Source: Cryobacterium zongtaii (GTDB taxonomy: Bacteria; Actinomycetota; Actinomycetes; Actinomycetales; Microbacteriaceae). Taken from it: a stretch of 64,000 nucleotides of DNA. The stretch lies in the NCBI RefSeq assembly GCF_002909375.1, contig NZ_PPXD01000005.1, positions 324,273-388,272 on the forward strand, given 5' to 3'. Every line of letters starts with the position of its first letter. Positions within the stretch are counted from its first letter, which is position 1. Made by a program: the position numbers and the translations under genes. Positions 17,126-25,667 of this stretch are shown here, piece by piece. The notes under the pieces were generated by a model. That model saw only the letters and a program-made list of their open reading frames with translations. It was not told the origin of the DNA and did not search any database.

Positions 17126-18040
17126 ATGCCCCAGCACCTCATCGTCGGAGCCGGCTGGATCGGCGGTGAACTGGCTCGCCAGCTCGTGGCCCGCGGCGAC
17201 GACGTCACCGTCGCCACCCGCTCCGGCACCGCAGTTCCCGGCGCCATCGCCCGGGTGCTCGACGCGTCGGACCCCGTCGCGTTCTGCCTCGCGGCCGAGC
17301 GGATGCAGACCATCTTTCTGTGCACCAATCCTCCGTACCCGGATTGGGCCCGCCGGTGGCCGCCGGTGTTCGCGGCGGCAATCGCCGCAGCATCCGTCTC
17401 GGGCGCCAACCTGGTGGTGATGGGCAACCTCTACCCCTACGGGTCGCCGGCCGGGCCGATGACCGAGCATTCCCCCGAGACCACGACCGAATCGAAGGGT
17501 CTGATTCGCCGTGACGGCTGGCACCGGGTGCGAGATGCGCACGAGCGGGGTGAGATCCGGGCCGTGGAGGTGCGCGCGAGCGATTACTTCGGCGCCGGCG
17601 TGGGCGGGACCGCGCATTTGGGCCAGGCGTTCTTCCGCGCGGTCCTGGCCTCTAAGACGGCCAGAGTCGTCGGCCGGCCCGATCTGGTGCACAGCTGGAG
17701 CTACGTACCGGACATCGCCGCAACGATGATCGCCGCAGCCGACTACACCGGCACGTGGGGTCGTCTCTGGCACGTGCCGAGCGGCGCCCACAGCCGCACC
17801 GACATCGCCGGGCAGCTGAATGCGCGCTACGGCAGCCACGGCACCGTGGCGGGCTACCCCACCTGGATACTGCGCTCACTCGGCATTCCCAGCCCGTTGA
17901 TGCGCGAGGTGTACAAGTCCAGCTACCAGTTCCAGGTGCCGTACGTGATCGACTCCGGCGAGACCGAGCGGGTGCTCGGCGTGGCGGCCACGCCGTGGGA
18001 TGCGGCGCTGGTCGCCGTGGCCGACAGCTACCGCCGGTAG
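17126..18040 (+). CDS. NAD-dependent epimerase/dehydratase-like protein
   Basis: 304 residues. The N-terminal Rossmann motif is LIVGAGWIGGELARQL (GxGxxG). An ADLG-like position reads NLYPYG, and VRASDYFGAG and HSWSYVPDIA follow the pattern of extended short-chain dehydrogenase/epimerases. I do not see a clear YxxxK catalytic pair at its usual place, so activity or mechanism may differ. Substrate unknown. It follows the kinase modules but has its own promoter and strong ribosome-binding site, and ends 7 bases from the convergent dxr stop with no hairpin between them. Confidence 0.75.
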   Translation: MPQHLIVGAGWIGGELARQLVARGDDVTVATRSGTAVPGAIARVLDASDPVAFCLAAERMQTIFLCTNPPYPDWARRWPPVFAAAIAAASVSGANLVVMGNLYPYGSPAGPMTEHSPETTTESKGLIRRDGWHRVRDAHERGEIRAVEVRASDYFGAGVGGTAHLGQAFFRAVLASKTARVVGRPDLVHSWSYVPDIAATMIAAADYTGTWGRLWHVPSGAHSRTDIAGQLNARYGSHGTVAGYPTWILRSLGIPSPLMREVYKSSYQFQVPYVIDSGETERVLGVAATPWDAALVAVADSYRR

Positions 18041-18047
18041 CAGCCGG

Positions 18048-19136
18048 TCAGCGGGCGATCGTGTCGATGATGGTGTCGGCCTGCGCCCGCGCCCAGCGTT
18101 CGGCGTCGGCGAGGGACTCGAGGGTGAGGTCGCCCTGCGCCTCGTGGGCCTCCACCACCCGCTGCACGGTGTCGACGATGTCGAGGTAGCCGATCCGGCC
18201 GGCGTGGAAGGCCAGCACCGCCTGCTCGTTGGAGGCGTTGAACACCGCCGGGTAGGTGGCGCCGGCGCGGCCGACCTGCTTAGCCAGCTCCACAGCGGGG
18301 AACGCCTCGTCGTCCAGAGGCTCGAAGGTCCAGGTGTGCGGGGTGGTCCAGTCGATAGGCACACCGACCGCGGCCACCCGGTTCGGCCAGTCCAGGCCCA
18401 ACGAGATCGGCAAGCGCATGTTCGGCGGCGATGCCTGCGCGATGGTGGAGCCGTCGATGAACTCGACCATCGAGTGGATGAGTGACTGCGGGTGTACGAC
18501 AACGTCGATGCTCTCGTACGGCACGTCGAAGAGCAGGTGCGCCTCGATGATCTCGAGCCCCTTGTTCACCAGGGTGGCCGAGTTGGTGGTGATGACCAGT
18601 CCCATGTCCCAGGTGGGGTGCGCGAGGGCCTCGCGCGGGGTCACGTCGGTCATTTCGGCGCGCGACCGGCCACGGAACGGGCCACCGGAGGCGGTGAGCA
18701 CCAACCGGCGCACCTCGTCGGCGGTGCCGGAACGCAGCGCCTGCGCGATGGCGGAGTGTTCGGAGTCGACCGGCACGATCTGGCCGGGGGCGGCGAGCGC
18801 CTTGACCAGGTCGCCGCCGACGATGAGGGATTCCTTGTTGGCCAGCGCCAGCGTGCGGCCGGCCTTGAGCGCGGCGAGGGTCGGGCCCAGCCCGACCGAC
18901 CCGGTGATGCCGTTGAGCACGACGTCGGCGTCGACATCCCGCACCAGCTGCTCGGCCTCGTCGGCGCCGACGGCGGTGTCGTCGACGTTGAACGCGGCGG
19001 CCTGCTCGGCCAACAACGTTCGGTTGCTGCCGGCCGACAGGCCGACCACCTCGAACCGGGTGGGGTTGGCTTTGATGACGTCGAGCGCCTGGGTTCCGAT
19101 TGAGCCCGTGGACCCGAGAATGATGATTCGCTGCAC
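18048..19136 (-). CDS. dxr: 1-deoxy-D-xylulose 5-phosphate reductoisomerase
   Basis: 362 residues. Dxr converts DXP to MEP with NADPH, the first committed step of the MEP isoprenoid pathway. The NADPH motif [13 protein letters not shown] opens the protein; VDSEHSAI carries the metal-binding Asp and Glu; [14 protein letters not shown] and NASNEQAV are the remaining active-site motifs. The GTG start follows -10 TAGCAT by 6 bases. Usually dxr abuts rseP and ispG; here 5 kb of kinase modules and an epimerase-like gene lie between. Confidence 0.97.
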   Translation of the reverse strand: MQRIIILGSTGSIGTQALDVIKANPTRFEVVGLSAGSNRTLLAEQAAAFNVDDTAVGADEAEQLVRDVDADVVLNGITGSVGLGPTLAALKAGRTLALANKESLIVGGDLVKALAAPGQIVPVDSEHSAIAQALRSGTADEVRRLVLTASGGPFRGRSRAEMTDVTPREALAHPTWDMGLVITTNSATLVNKGLEIIEAHLLFDVPYESIDVVVHPQSLIHSMVEFIDGSTIAQASPPNMRLPISLGLDWPNRVAAVGVPIDWTTPHTWTFEPLDDEAFPAVELAKQVGRAGATYPAVFNASNEQAVLAFHAGRIGYLDIVDTVQRVVEAHEAQGDLTLESLADAERWARAQADTIIDTIAR

Positions 19137-19142
19137 GCCCCC

Positions 19143-19148
19143 ATGCTA
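19143..19148 (-). promoter_or_regulatory. -10 element TAGCAT upstream of dxr
   Basis: On the minus strand TAGCAT, then GGGGGC, then the GTG. The G-run could also act as a weak ribosome-binding site, but it would be too close to the start to work well. Confidence 0.45.
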
Positions 19149-19191
19149 GGCGCACCGCGGATATATGCCCGGTGCGACTTACCTCGCGCTG

Positions 19192-19197
19192 TAGGGT
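19192..19197 (+). promoter_or_regulatory. -10 element TAGGGT upstream of the acyltransferase
   Basis: TAGGGT, 6 bases, then the GTG at 19204; no Shine-Dalgarno sequence. Confidence 0.5.
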
Positions 19198-19203
19198 CGT
19201 TGA

Positions 19204-20034
19204 GTGACCGGAGCCAAGCACGACCCAGCATCCGAACCCGCAACCGTGCCGGAAGCCCCTGCCGAACAGGTGCCCACCACCGACGAAATCGTCGAGATGC
19301 CGGTCAAGGCCAAGCGGCCCGGGTTCGTCTACTTCCTCGGTTACGGCATCATGGCGCCCATCGCACGCCTGGTCTTCCGGCCGCGCATCACGGGTAAGGA
19401 GAACATCCCCCGCGAGGGCCGGGTGATCCTGGCCAGCAACCACCTGTCGTTCATCGACAGCATCGTCATCCCGCTCACCGCACCGCGGCGCGTGCAGTTC
19501 TTGGCCAAGTCAACCTACTTCACCGGCACCGGCTTCAAGGGTTGGGTCTCGCGCCAGTTCTTCACCTCGATCGGTGCGGTCGGCGTGGAACGTGGCGCCG
19601 GCCAGGCCGCCCAGGACGCGCTCGACGCCGGCAAGGACATCCTCGACTCCGACAGCGCCTTCGCCATCTACCCCGAGGGCACCCGGTCGCTGGACGGTCG
19701 TCTCTACCGCGGCCGCACCGGGGTGGGCTGGCTGGCGCTCACCACGGGGGCCGTCGTGGTGCCGGTGGGCCTGATCGGCACGCAGGAGATCATGCCGGTG
19801 GGTTCGAAGATGCCGCGCATCCGCCGCATCAGCGTGAAGTTCGGCGAGCCGATCGACGTGAGCGGGCACGGCACCGCCGACTCGGGACGCGCCCGTCGCA
19901 AGGCCACCGACGAGATCATGGCCGCGATCCACGAGCTGACCGGGCAGGAACTGGCACACAGCTACAACGAATCACCGCCGACGACCGTGGTGCAGCGCGT
20001 CAAGCGCGCCATCTGGTGGCGCGAACTGCGCTAG
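19204..20034 (+). CDS. Lysophospholipid acyltransferase (PlsC family)
   Basis: 276 residues. PlsC-type enzymes acylate lysophosphatidic acid or related lipids at the membrane. The catalytic NHLSFID (HX4D) lies near residue 80, and YPEGTRS near 157 is the acyl-acceptor phosphate motif. A 40-residue Glu/Pro-rich N-terminal extension precedes a hydrophobic anchor (FVYFLGYGIMAPIARLVF). The GTG start is supported by the leaderless -10. It stands divergent from dxr and may be 1-acyl-glycerol-3-phosphate acyltransferase, though the exact substrate is uncertain. Confidence 0.88.
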   Translation: MTGAKHDPASEPATVPEAPAEQVPTTDEIVEMPVKAKRPGFVYFLGYGIMAPIARLVFRPRITGKENIPREGRVILASNHLSFIDSIVIPLTAPRRVQFLAKSTYFTGTGFKGWVSRQFFTSIGAVGVERGAGQAAQDALDAGKDILDSDSAFAIYPEGTRSLDGRLYRGRTGVGWLALTTGAVVVPVGLIGTQEIMPVGSKMPRIRRISVKFGEPIDVSGHGTADSGRARRKATDEIMAAIHELTGQELAHSYNESPPTTVVQRVKRAIWWRELR

Positions 20035-20127
20035 CCGCACCGGGCGTCCCCATGGTGTGACGCACGATTATTAGGACGAAGTGCGCAAAAAGGCAGATAG
20101 CCGGCACGATTCCGGATGCGTCTTCGA

Positions 20128-20133
20128 TACGTT
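20128..20133 (+). promoter_or_regulatory. -10 element TACGTT upstream of the RidA gene
   Basis: TACGTT followed by 6 bases and the ATG at 20140; this supports the internal ATG over the in-frame one at 20116. Confidence 0.5.
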
Positions 20134-20139
20134 GAGGGC

Positions 20140-20547
20140 ATGTCTGAACCGGTTTCCCTCATCCGCTCCGCTGACCTATCCGATGTTGCAGAGTACGCCT
20201 ATGCCGCCACGGCTCCCGCAGAGGCGCGCCTGATCTTCTTGGCCGGCGCCTGCCCGTTGAACCTTGATGGCAGCACGGTCGGAGTGGGAGATTATGCAGC
20301 GCAGGCCGGCAAAGCGGTGGAGAATCTGGTCATCGCGCTGAAGGCGGCCGGAGCCGAGCTCGATAACGTCGTGAGCACCCGGGTTCTGGTGGCATCGTCC
20401 AACCAGAACGACCTCGTCGCAGCGTGGGAGGTCGTCCGTGCGGCATTCGGCCAGCACGACGCACCGAGCACGCTCGTGGGAGTGACCGTGCTCGGGTACA
20501 CGGATCAGCTCGTCGAGATCGAAGCCGTCGCGGCCGTGATCGACTGA
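20140..20547 (+). CDS. RidA family (YjgF/UK114) protein
   Basis: 135 residues. RidA proteins hydrolyse reactive enamine/imine intermediates made by PLP enzymes, or have related deaminase roles. The family framework is visible: FLAGACPLN near 38, AGKAVENLVIALKAAG, VVSTRVLV (with the conserved Arg) and LVEIEAVA at the end. The start at 20140 is set by the -10 element. It overlaps the next gene by one base (TGATG). Several PLP aminotransferases lie nearby, which could supply substrates, though no direct link is shown. Confidence 0.85.
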   Translation: MSEPVSLIRSADLSDVAEYAYAATAPAEARLIFLAGACPLNLDGSTVGVGDYAAQAGKAVENLVIALKAAGAELDNVVSTRVLVASSNQNDLVAAWEVVRAAFGQHDAPSTLVGVTVLGYTDQLVEIEAVAAVID

Positions 20548-21206
20548 TGGATGTGGACGCAGCGCTCCGCCCGAGGGCTGTTCTGGTCGGATGCGGCCGT
20601 GCAGGCAGCGGCCTGATGATCACGGCGGTTCTCGTTTACTTCTACGCCGTCCGCATTGCCGTCGGCGACGGCAACCCGTTCGACTACTTCGGGTACTTCA
20701 CCAATCAGACGAGTCTGCTCGCCAGCCTCATCCTGATCGCTACCGGGGTGCTGATGATTCTCGGCCGAAGCGTTCCTCCGACCCTCACCCTCGTGCGAGG
20801 AATCACTACGGCGTACTTGCTTGTGGTCGCCGTGATTTACAACCTTCTCGTCCCGGGAACGGGGTCGGCACCGCCGTGGGTGAGCGCCCTCCTCCACGTC
20901 GTCTTCCCGCTCCTCGTCGCGCTCGACTGGCTACTCATCGGCGACCGCCCGCGCTTACCCTGGCGACGACTGTGGCTGCTGCTCCCCTACCCGATCCTGT
21001 GGCTGACCACGGTCCTGATCCGCGGCGTGACCGACGGGTGGGTTCCCTACGGCTTCCTCCTGCCCGAACGCGGCATCGCCTCCCTCACCGTCCACATCGT
21101 CGGACTGCTCGCAGCGATCATCGCCGCCGGCGCGCTCGTCTGGACTGCCAGCAGATTACGCGGCATCCACATCCGAACCGCGGAACTCTCCCCCAGCCGC
21201 ACCTAG
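20547..21206 (+). CDS. Pr6Pr family membrane protein
   Basis: 219 residues with six predicted transmembrane helices. The motif FDYFGYFTNQTSL after the first helix and the LLHVVFPLLVALDWLL segment are typical of the Pr6Pr (FAR-17a/AIG1-like) group of bacterial membrane proteins. No biochemical function is established for the bacterial members; eukaryotic AIG1/ADTRP relatives are hydrolases of fatty-acid esters. The ATG overlaps the RidA stop, so the two are coupled. Start choice: the open frame extends upstream inside the RidA gene, but the overlapping ATG is the natural one. Confidence 0.75.
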   Translation: MDVDAALRPRAVLVGCGRAGSGLMITAVLVYFYAVRIAVGDGNPFDYFGYFTNQTSLLASLILIATGVLMILGRSVPPTLTLVRGITTAYLLVVAVIYNLLVPGTGSAPPWVSALLHVVFPLLVALDWLLIGDRPRLPWRRLWLLLPYPILWLTTVLIRGVTDGWVPYGFLLPERGIASLTVHIVGLLAAIIAAGALVWTASRLRGIHIRTAELSPSRT

Positions 21207-21239
21207 ACCGGCAGCGACGGTTCGGGTGCGGTCGGCGGC

Positions 21240-22178
21240 GTGGCGCGGCAACACTCGGGCGAAAGGTCGAAGACTGAACGGAGCGCCCCGGAGTATTCCA
21301 CTGAACGTGGATTGCTGACCGGGCCGCAACCAGGGGGAATCATCCGCAATCAATATCGCACCAGACTCACGGCCGCGTTGGTGACGGCGGCTCTTTCGGC
21401 CGTCGGACTCACGGCCTGTTCGACAGAGGGTAACGAAGCGAAGAAGTGGCTCGATAAGAGCCAGATCATCGAGAGCACGGACATCTCCATGCGGGGCTGC
21501 GGAGCGACGTGCAATCCCATGGTGGTGGGAACCATCGGGGACTCGGTTACCGAGGGCCAGATCCGTCGTCTCACTGAGGCGGCGACGGACTACCTGGGCA
21601 CGGCCCAGGGCGACGGGGTGGAGATGCGCCTGCAGTACGGCATCGTGAGCTTCACCATCGCGCCCACCCAGGCCGAGACCGCCAGGATGCTGGACCTGGC
21701 GCTCACCGCGGCCACAGACGACAGGGTGTCATTTGTCACCGTTGATCCGGAGTATTCCTACGTCTACGGACCGAAGTCCGAGCTGTCGACGCTCTACCGC
21801 GACTACAGCGGGCCGGACAACCCCCCGGTGACTGTCACCGCTTCTGGCAGTGAAAGTCAGTTCAACATCGGCGACGGCCCAGAACGGTGCGACGCTCCCG
21901 ACGCGCTGGTCGCCAAGTTTGATCAGCTTCTGCTGGACCCCACAGCCATCGGCATTTACCTGGAACTGTGCACGATGTTCACGGTGACGGTTGCCGACGA
22001 CACCGCCCGGGACGCGATCGTTGCAGAGATCCAGCCGCTCGCCTCCGATCCCAGCTATTCCTCCGTTGAATTCAGCGTTCAGACGGAGGGCGAAGCACCC
22101 GTCTCCGTGACCGCCGACACTCCCCCGCTGGATCCGCTCGTCGACCTGTCGTCTGCCACTCCCGGAGTCGCCTCGTAG
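21240..22178 (+). CDS. Unrecognised lipoprotein
   Basis: The frame is open from a GTG at 21240, but the true start is unclear: a TTG at 21312 would leave a more normal signal peptide (RNQYRTRLTAALVTAALSAV followed by GLTAC, lipobox Cys near residue 60 of the long form). The mature part, about 250 residues, has four further Cys (GCGATC, ERCD, ELCTMF) that could form disulphides, and is acidic. I recognise no domain. Base composition is somewhat less GC-rich than its neighbours. It lies between the Pr6Pr gene and gabT, separated from gabT by a small inverted repeat. Confidence 0.6.
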   Translation: MARQHSGERSKTERSAPEYSTERGLLTGPQPGGIIRNQYRTRLTAALVTAALSAVGLTACSTEGNEAKKWLDKSQIIESTDISMRGCGATCNPMVVGTIGDSVTEGQIRRLTEAATDYLGTAQGDGVEMRLQYGIVSFTIAPTQAETARMLDLALTAATDDRVSFVTVDPEYSYVYGPKSELSTLYRDYSGPDNPPVTVTASGSESQFNIGDGPERCDAPDALVAKFDQLLLDPTAIGIYLELCTMFTVTVADDTARDAIVAEIQPLASDPSYSSVEFSVQTEGEAPVSVTADTPPLDPLVDLSSATPGVAS

Positions 22179-22181
22179 CGG

Positions 22182-22196
22182 TGACCGAAACGGTCA
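22182..22196. promoter_or_regulatory. Small inverted repeat before gabT copy 1
   Basis: TGACCG (22182-22187) and CGGTCA (22191-22196) around three A residues, immediately after the lipoprotein stop and about 65 bases upstream of the gabT -10 element. It could be an operator or a weak terminator. Confidence 0.3.
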
Positions 22197-22259
22197 TCGC
22201 CACGACCGATGCAGCAGTCCAGCCAGCGCGGTTCGGGGCGCCGACCCAGCCGACCTCCG

Positions 22260-22265
22260 TAAGCT
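22260..22265 (+). promoter_or_regulatory. -10 element TAAGCT upstream of gabT copy 1
   Basis: TAAGCT ends 7 bases before the ATG at 22273. A short G-run in between could help initiation, but the leader is at most one or two bases. Confidence 0.45.
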
Positions 22266-22272
22266 GGGGGGC

Positions 22273-23616
22273 ATGTCTTCTTCCTTCTCGGTCAGCCAGG
22301 AGCGCAAGCTCGTCACCGCCCTCCCGGGCCCACGGTCAATCGCGCTGCAGGAACGACGCGTTCGCGCCGTGTCTGCCGGTGCCGGCACCCTTGCCAACAT
22401 CTACATGGACCACGGCGCGGGAGCGATCCTGGTGGACGTGGACGGCAACCAGATCATCGACCTGGGTTGCGGCATCGGTGTGACCACCATCGGCCACGCG
22501 AACCCGGAGGTCGCCGCAGCCGCCGCCGCACAGGCCGGCAAACTCACCCACACCCTCTTCACCGTCACCCCGTACGAGAACTACGTGCGCGTCGCCGAGA
22601 AGCTCGCCGAGATCACCCCCGGTGACTTCGAGAAGCACTCGATCCTGGTCAACACCGGAGCCGAAGCCGTGGAGAACGCGGTGAAGATCGCCCGCAAATA
22701 CACCGGCCGCCGCGCCATCGTGAGCCTGGACCACGCGTTCCACGGCCGCACCAACCTCACCATGGCGATGACCTACCGTCCATGGCCGGAGCGCGTGGGC
22801 ATGGGCCCGTTCCCCGGTGAGATTTACAGCGTGCCCACCAGCTACCCCTACCAGGACGGCCTGTCCGGCGAAGAAGCGGCCGAGAAGACCATCGACTACA
22901 TCCAGACCCACATCGGTGCGTCGGAAATCGCGGCGTTCTTCGTCGAGCCGATCCAGGGCGACGGCGGCATCGTCATCCCCGCTCCCGGCTACTTCAAGCG
23001 TCTGAGCGAGTTCTGCACCGAGAACGGCATCGTCTTCGTCTCCGACGAGATCCAGGCCGGCATCGCCCGCACCGGCGCCTGGTACGCCATCGAGCACCAC
23101 GGCGTCGTCCCCGACCTGGTCACCACGGCCAAGGGCATCGCCGGCGGATTCCCGCTCGCCGCCGTCACCGGCCGCGCCGAGATCATGGATGCCGTGCAAC
23201 CCGGCGGCATCGGCGGAACCTTCGGCGGTAACCCGGTTTCGACCGCGGCGGCCCTGGCGGTGTTCGACATCATCGAGCGCGACAACTTGCTCGACGAGGC
23301 CAAGCGCGTGGAAAAGGCCCTCTGGGCCCGCATCGGCGACTGGGCAGACAAATTCGACATCGTCGGCGATGTACGCGGCAAGGGCGCCATGTTCGGCGTT
23401 GAGCTTGTGCACCCCGGCACCAAGAAGCCGTTCCCCGAGGCTCTCGCGTTCGTGCTCAAGCACGCCACCACCAATGGCGTCATCGTGCTGGATGCCGGCA
23501 GCTGGGACTCCGTGCTGCGGATCATGCCGTCGGTGGTCATCTCCGAAGCCCTCATCGACGACGCCGCCTCGGTGCTCGAAGAGGCCCTCACCCTGTTCGC
23601 GGCCACCCAGAAATAA
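22273..23616 (+). CDS. gabT: 4-aminobutyrate aminotransferase, copy 1
   Basis: 447 residues, class III PLP aminotransferase. GabT moves the amino group of GABA (and often 5-aminovalerate) to 2-oxoglutarate, giving succinate semialdehyde and glutamate. The GABA-type N-terminus TALPGPRSIALQERR and IDLGCGIGVTTIGH are present; the cofactor motifs are VNTGAEAVENAVKIARK, FVSDEIQAG (Asp for the pyridine N) and TTAKGIAGGFPLAAVTGR (PLP Lys). It stands alone with its own promoter and a hairpin terminator. A second close paralogue lies 670 bases downstream. Confidence 0.9.
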   Translation: MSSSFSVSQERKLVTALPGPRSIALQERRVRAVSAGAGTLANIYMDHGAGAILVDVDGNQIIDLGCGIGVTTIGHANPEVAAAAAAQAGKLTHTLFTVTPYENYVRVAEKLAEITPGDFEKHSILVNTGAEAVENAVKIARKYTGRRAIVSLDHAFHGRTNLTMAMTYRPWPERVGMGPFPGEIYSVPTSYPYQDGLSGEEAAEKTIDYIQTHIGASEIAAFFVEPIQGDGGIVIPAPGYFKRLSEFCTENGIVFVSDEIQAGIARTGAWYAIEHHGVVPDLVTTAKGIAGGFPLAAVTGRAEIMDAVQPGGIGGTFGGNPVSTAAALAVFDIIERDNLLDEAKRVEKALWARIGDWADKFDIVGDVRGKGAMFGVELVHPGTKKPFPEALAFVLKHATTNGVIVLDAGSWDSVLRIMPSVVISEALIDDAASVLEEALTLFAATQK

Positions 23617-23627
23617 GCGCCGCACCT

Positions 23628-23688
23628 CGCGAAAGCGGTCCAGTGGTCACCTCCGCTTTGCGGAGGCAGCCACAGGGCCGCTTTCGCG
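23628..23688. terminator. Compound hairpin, bidirectional terminator
   Basis: Outer arms CGCGAAAGCGG (23628-23638) and CCGCTTTCGCG (23678-23688), with an inner 7-bp hairpin (23650-23656 with 23660-23666). It lies between convergent gabT and the OsmC gene. Its outer arms are identical to those of the hairpin at 8534-8594. Confidence 0.75.
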
Positions 23689-23704
23689 GTTTAGGCGGGC
23701 GGGC

Positions 23705-24193
23705 TTAGAGCAGCGAGGCCGGCTCGGCGATGATGATGATTGGTTCGTGACCGACGGGAAAATTGACCGACGCCGCGATGAAGCAGGCCTTGGACGCCTC
23801 GGAGTGCAGGGACTGAGCCAGCTCCGCCTGGTCCGGGTCGGCGATGGTGACCCGGGGACGCAGGGTTGCGGCGGTGAAGTGGCCACCGCCATCCGCCGTC
23901 TGCGCCATGGTGCCGATGGCGTCGTCGGAATAGCCGACCACGACCACCCCGTGTCTGGCGGCCACGTGCAGGTACGAGAGCAGGTGGCACTGGCTGAGCG
24001 CTCCCAGCAGCAGCTCCTCGGGGTTCCACCGGTCGGCATCGCCGTGGAAGGTGCGGTCGGCCGAGCCGGCGATCGGTTCCTTGCCCGACGAGGTGAGAAC
24101 GTGGTCGCGGCCGTACGCCCGATAGCTGCTGGTGCCTGTGCCGCGGTTGCCCGTCCAGTGGATCTGCACGGCATAGTGATGTACACCGATCAT
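23705..24193 (-). CDS. OsmC family protein
   Basis: 162 residues from the ATG at 24193, preceded by AAGGAG with 5-base spacing; the longer frame to 24214 lacks such a site. OsmC/Ohr proteins are thiol peroxidases that reduce organic hydroperoxides with a reactive Cys pair. NPEELLLGALSQCHLLSYLH contains the first Cys, and SKACFIAASVNFPV the second, both at the expected spacing. The DRWNPEELL motif and YSYAV-like start place it in the YhfA/OsmC-like group more than Ohr. It separates the two gabT copies on the opposite strand. Confidence 0.85.
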   Translation of the reverse strand: MIGVHHYAVQIHWTGNRGTGTSSYRAYGRDHVLTSSGKEPIAGSADRTFHGDADRWNPEELLLGALSQCHLLSYLHVAARHGVVVVGYSDDAIGTMAQTADGGGHFTAATLRPRVTIADPDQAELAQSLHSEASKACFIAASVNFPVGHEPIIIIAEPASLL

Positions 24194-24267
24194 GGCGTCT
24201 CCTTCGGGTTTCACGCTTACTGGTAATTCTCGCAGGGAATGGCCCGGCTGCTCGCTGGTGCGGGCGG

Positions 24268-24273
24268 TAAACT
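24268..24273 (+). promoter_or_regulatory. -10 element TAAACT upstream of gabT copy 2
   Basis: TAAACT ends 9 bases before the ATG at 24283; a very short or absent leader is implied. Confidence 0.4.
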
Positions 24274-24282
24274 GGCGCGATC

Positions 24283-25665
24283 ATGACTGACACGCTGACT
24301 GATTCCGCTGCCGCATCCACCCCCTCGTCCCCGGTCTACACGGTGACCCAGGAACGCAAGATCGTGACGGCCATCCCCGGCCCGCGATCCACGGAGATGC
24401 ACCAGCGACGCCTCGCCGCGGTCTCCACCGGCGTCAGCTCCGCTCTGCCGGTCTACATCAAGAAGGCCAGCGGCGCGATCATCGTCGACCTCGACGACAA
24501 CCAGTTCATCGATCTGGGCGCCGGCATCGGCGTGACCACGGTCGGCCACTCGGAAACCAGCGTCGTCGCCGCCGCGACCGGCCAGCTGAACGACTTCGTG
24601 CACACCCTGTTCACCATCACGCCGTACGAAGAGTATGTGCGCGTCGCCGAGCTGCTCGCCGCGCACACCCCCGGCAGCTTCGCCAAGAAGACCGTGCTGA
24701 TCAACTCGGGCGCCGAAGCCGTGGAAAACGGCGTGAAGATCGCCCGCAAGTACACCGGCCGCCGCGCCGTGGCCGTGCTCGACCACGCGTACCACGGCCG
24801 CACCGTGCTCACCATGGCGATGAACTACAAGGCCGCCCCGTACGCCACCGGCTACGGCCCGCTGGCCGGCGACGTCTACCACGCCCCCAGTTCGTACCCG
24901 TATCACGACGGCCTCAGCGGCGCCGAAGCCGCCGCCCGCACCATCGCGTACCTGGAGAAGGTCATCGGCGCCAGCGACCTGGCCTGCCTGGTCGTGGAAC
25001 CCATCCAGGGTGAGGGTGGCTTCATGGTTCCCGCCGAGGGTTACCTGCCGCTGCTGCAGGAATGGTGCACCGCGAACGGCGTCGTGATGATCGCCGACGA
25101 GATCCAGAGCGGCATGGCTCGCACCGGCGCCTACTTCGCCAGTGAGCACTTCGGCTGGGAGCCCGACCTGGTGCTGATCGCCAAGGGCATCGCCGGCGGC
25201 ATGCCCCTGGCCGCCGTGACCGGCCGCGCCGAGATCCTCGACGCGTCGCAGCCCGGCGGGCTCGGCGGCACCTTCGGCGGCAACCCCGTCGCCTGCGCCG
25301 CCGCGATCGCGGTATTCGAGGCGATCGAGAACAACAACCTCCTCGCCGAGGGCCAGCGCATCGAGAAGACCCTCCGCGCCGGCCTGACCGCCTTGGCCGA
25401 CAAGCACGACATCATCGGCGACATCCGCGGCCGTGGCGCCATGATCGCCATCGAGCTCGTGCAGCCCGGCACCCAGACCACGACCAAGGCGCCCAACGCC
25501 GCCGCGGTCACCGCGATCGCCGCCTACGCGGCGCAGCACGGCGTGCTGCTGCTCACGGCCGGCACCTACGGCAACGTGCTGCGATTCCTGCCCAGCCTGG
25601 CCGTGACGGATGCCCTGCTGACCGACGCCCTGTCGGTCATCGACGACGCGATGGCGACGCTGTAA
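24283..25665 (+). CDS. gabT: 4-aminobutyrate aminotransferase-like, copy 2
   Basis: 460 residues, a paralogue of the gene at 22.3 kb with the same motifs: TAIPGPRSTEMHQRR, IDLGAGIGVTTVGH, INSGAEAVENGVKIARK, MIADEIQSG and IAKGIAGGMPLAAVTGR (PLP Lys). Both copies look complete. The two may divide substrates (for example GABA against 5-aminovalerate or a longer omega-amino acid) or growth conditions. It starts about 90 bases from the divergent OsmC gene and is followed after 2 bases by the asparaginase gene, so these form an operon for amine nitrogen release. Confidence 0.88.
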   Translation: MTDTLTDSAAASTPSSPVYTVTQERKIVTAIPGPRSTEMHQRRLAAVSTGVSSALPVYIKKASGAIIVDLDDNQFIDLGAGIGVTTVGHSETSVVAAATGQLNDFVHTLFTITPYEEYVRVAELLAAHTPGSFAKKTVLINSGAEAVENGVKIARKYTGRRAVAVLDHAYHGRTVLTMAMNYKAAPYATGYGPLAGDVYHAPSSYPYHDGLSGAEAAARTIAYLEKVIGASDLACLVVEPIQGEGGFMVPAEGYLPLLQEWCTANGVVMIADEIQSGMARTGAYFASEHFGWEPDLVLIAKGIAGGMPLAAVTGRAEILDASQPGGLGGTFGGNPVACAAAIAVFEAIENNNLLAEGQRIEKTLRAGLTALADKHDIIGDIRGRGAMIAIELVQPGTQTTTKAPNAAAVTAIAAYAAQHGVLLLTAGTYGNVLRFLPSLAVTDALLTDALSVIDDAMATL

Positions 25666-25667
25666 TC

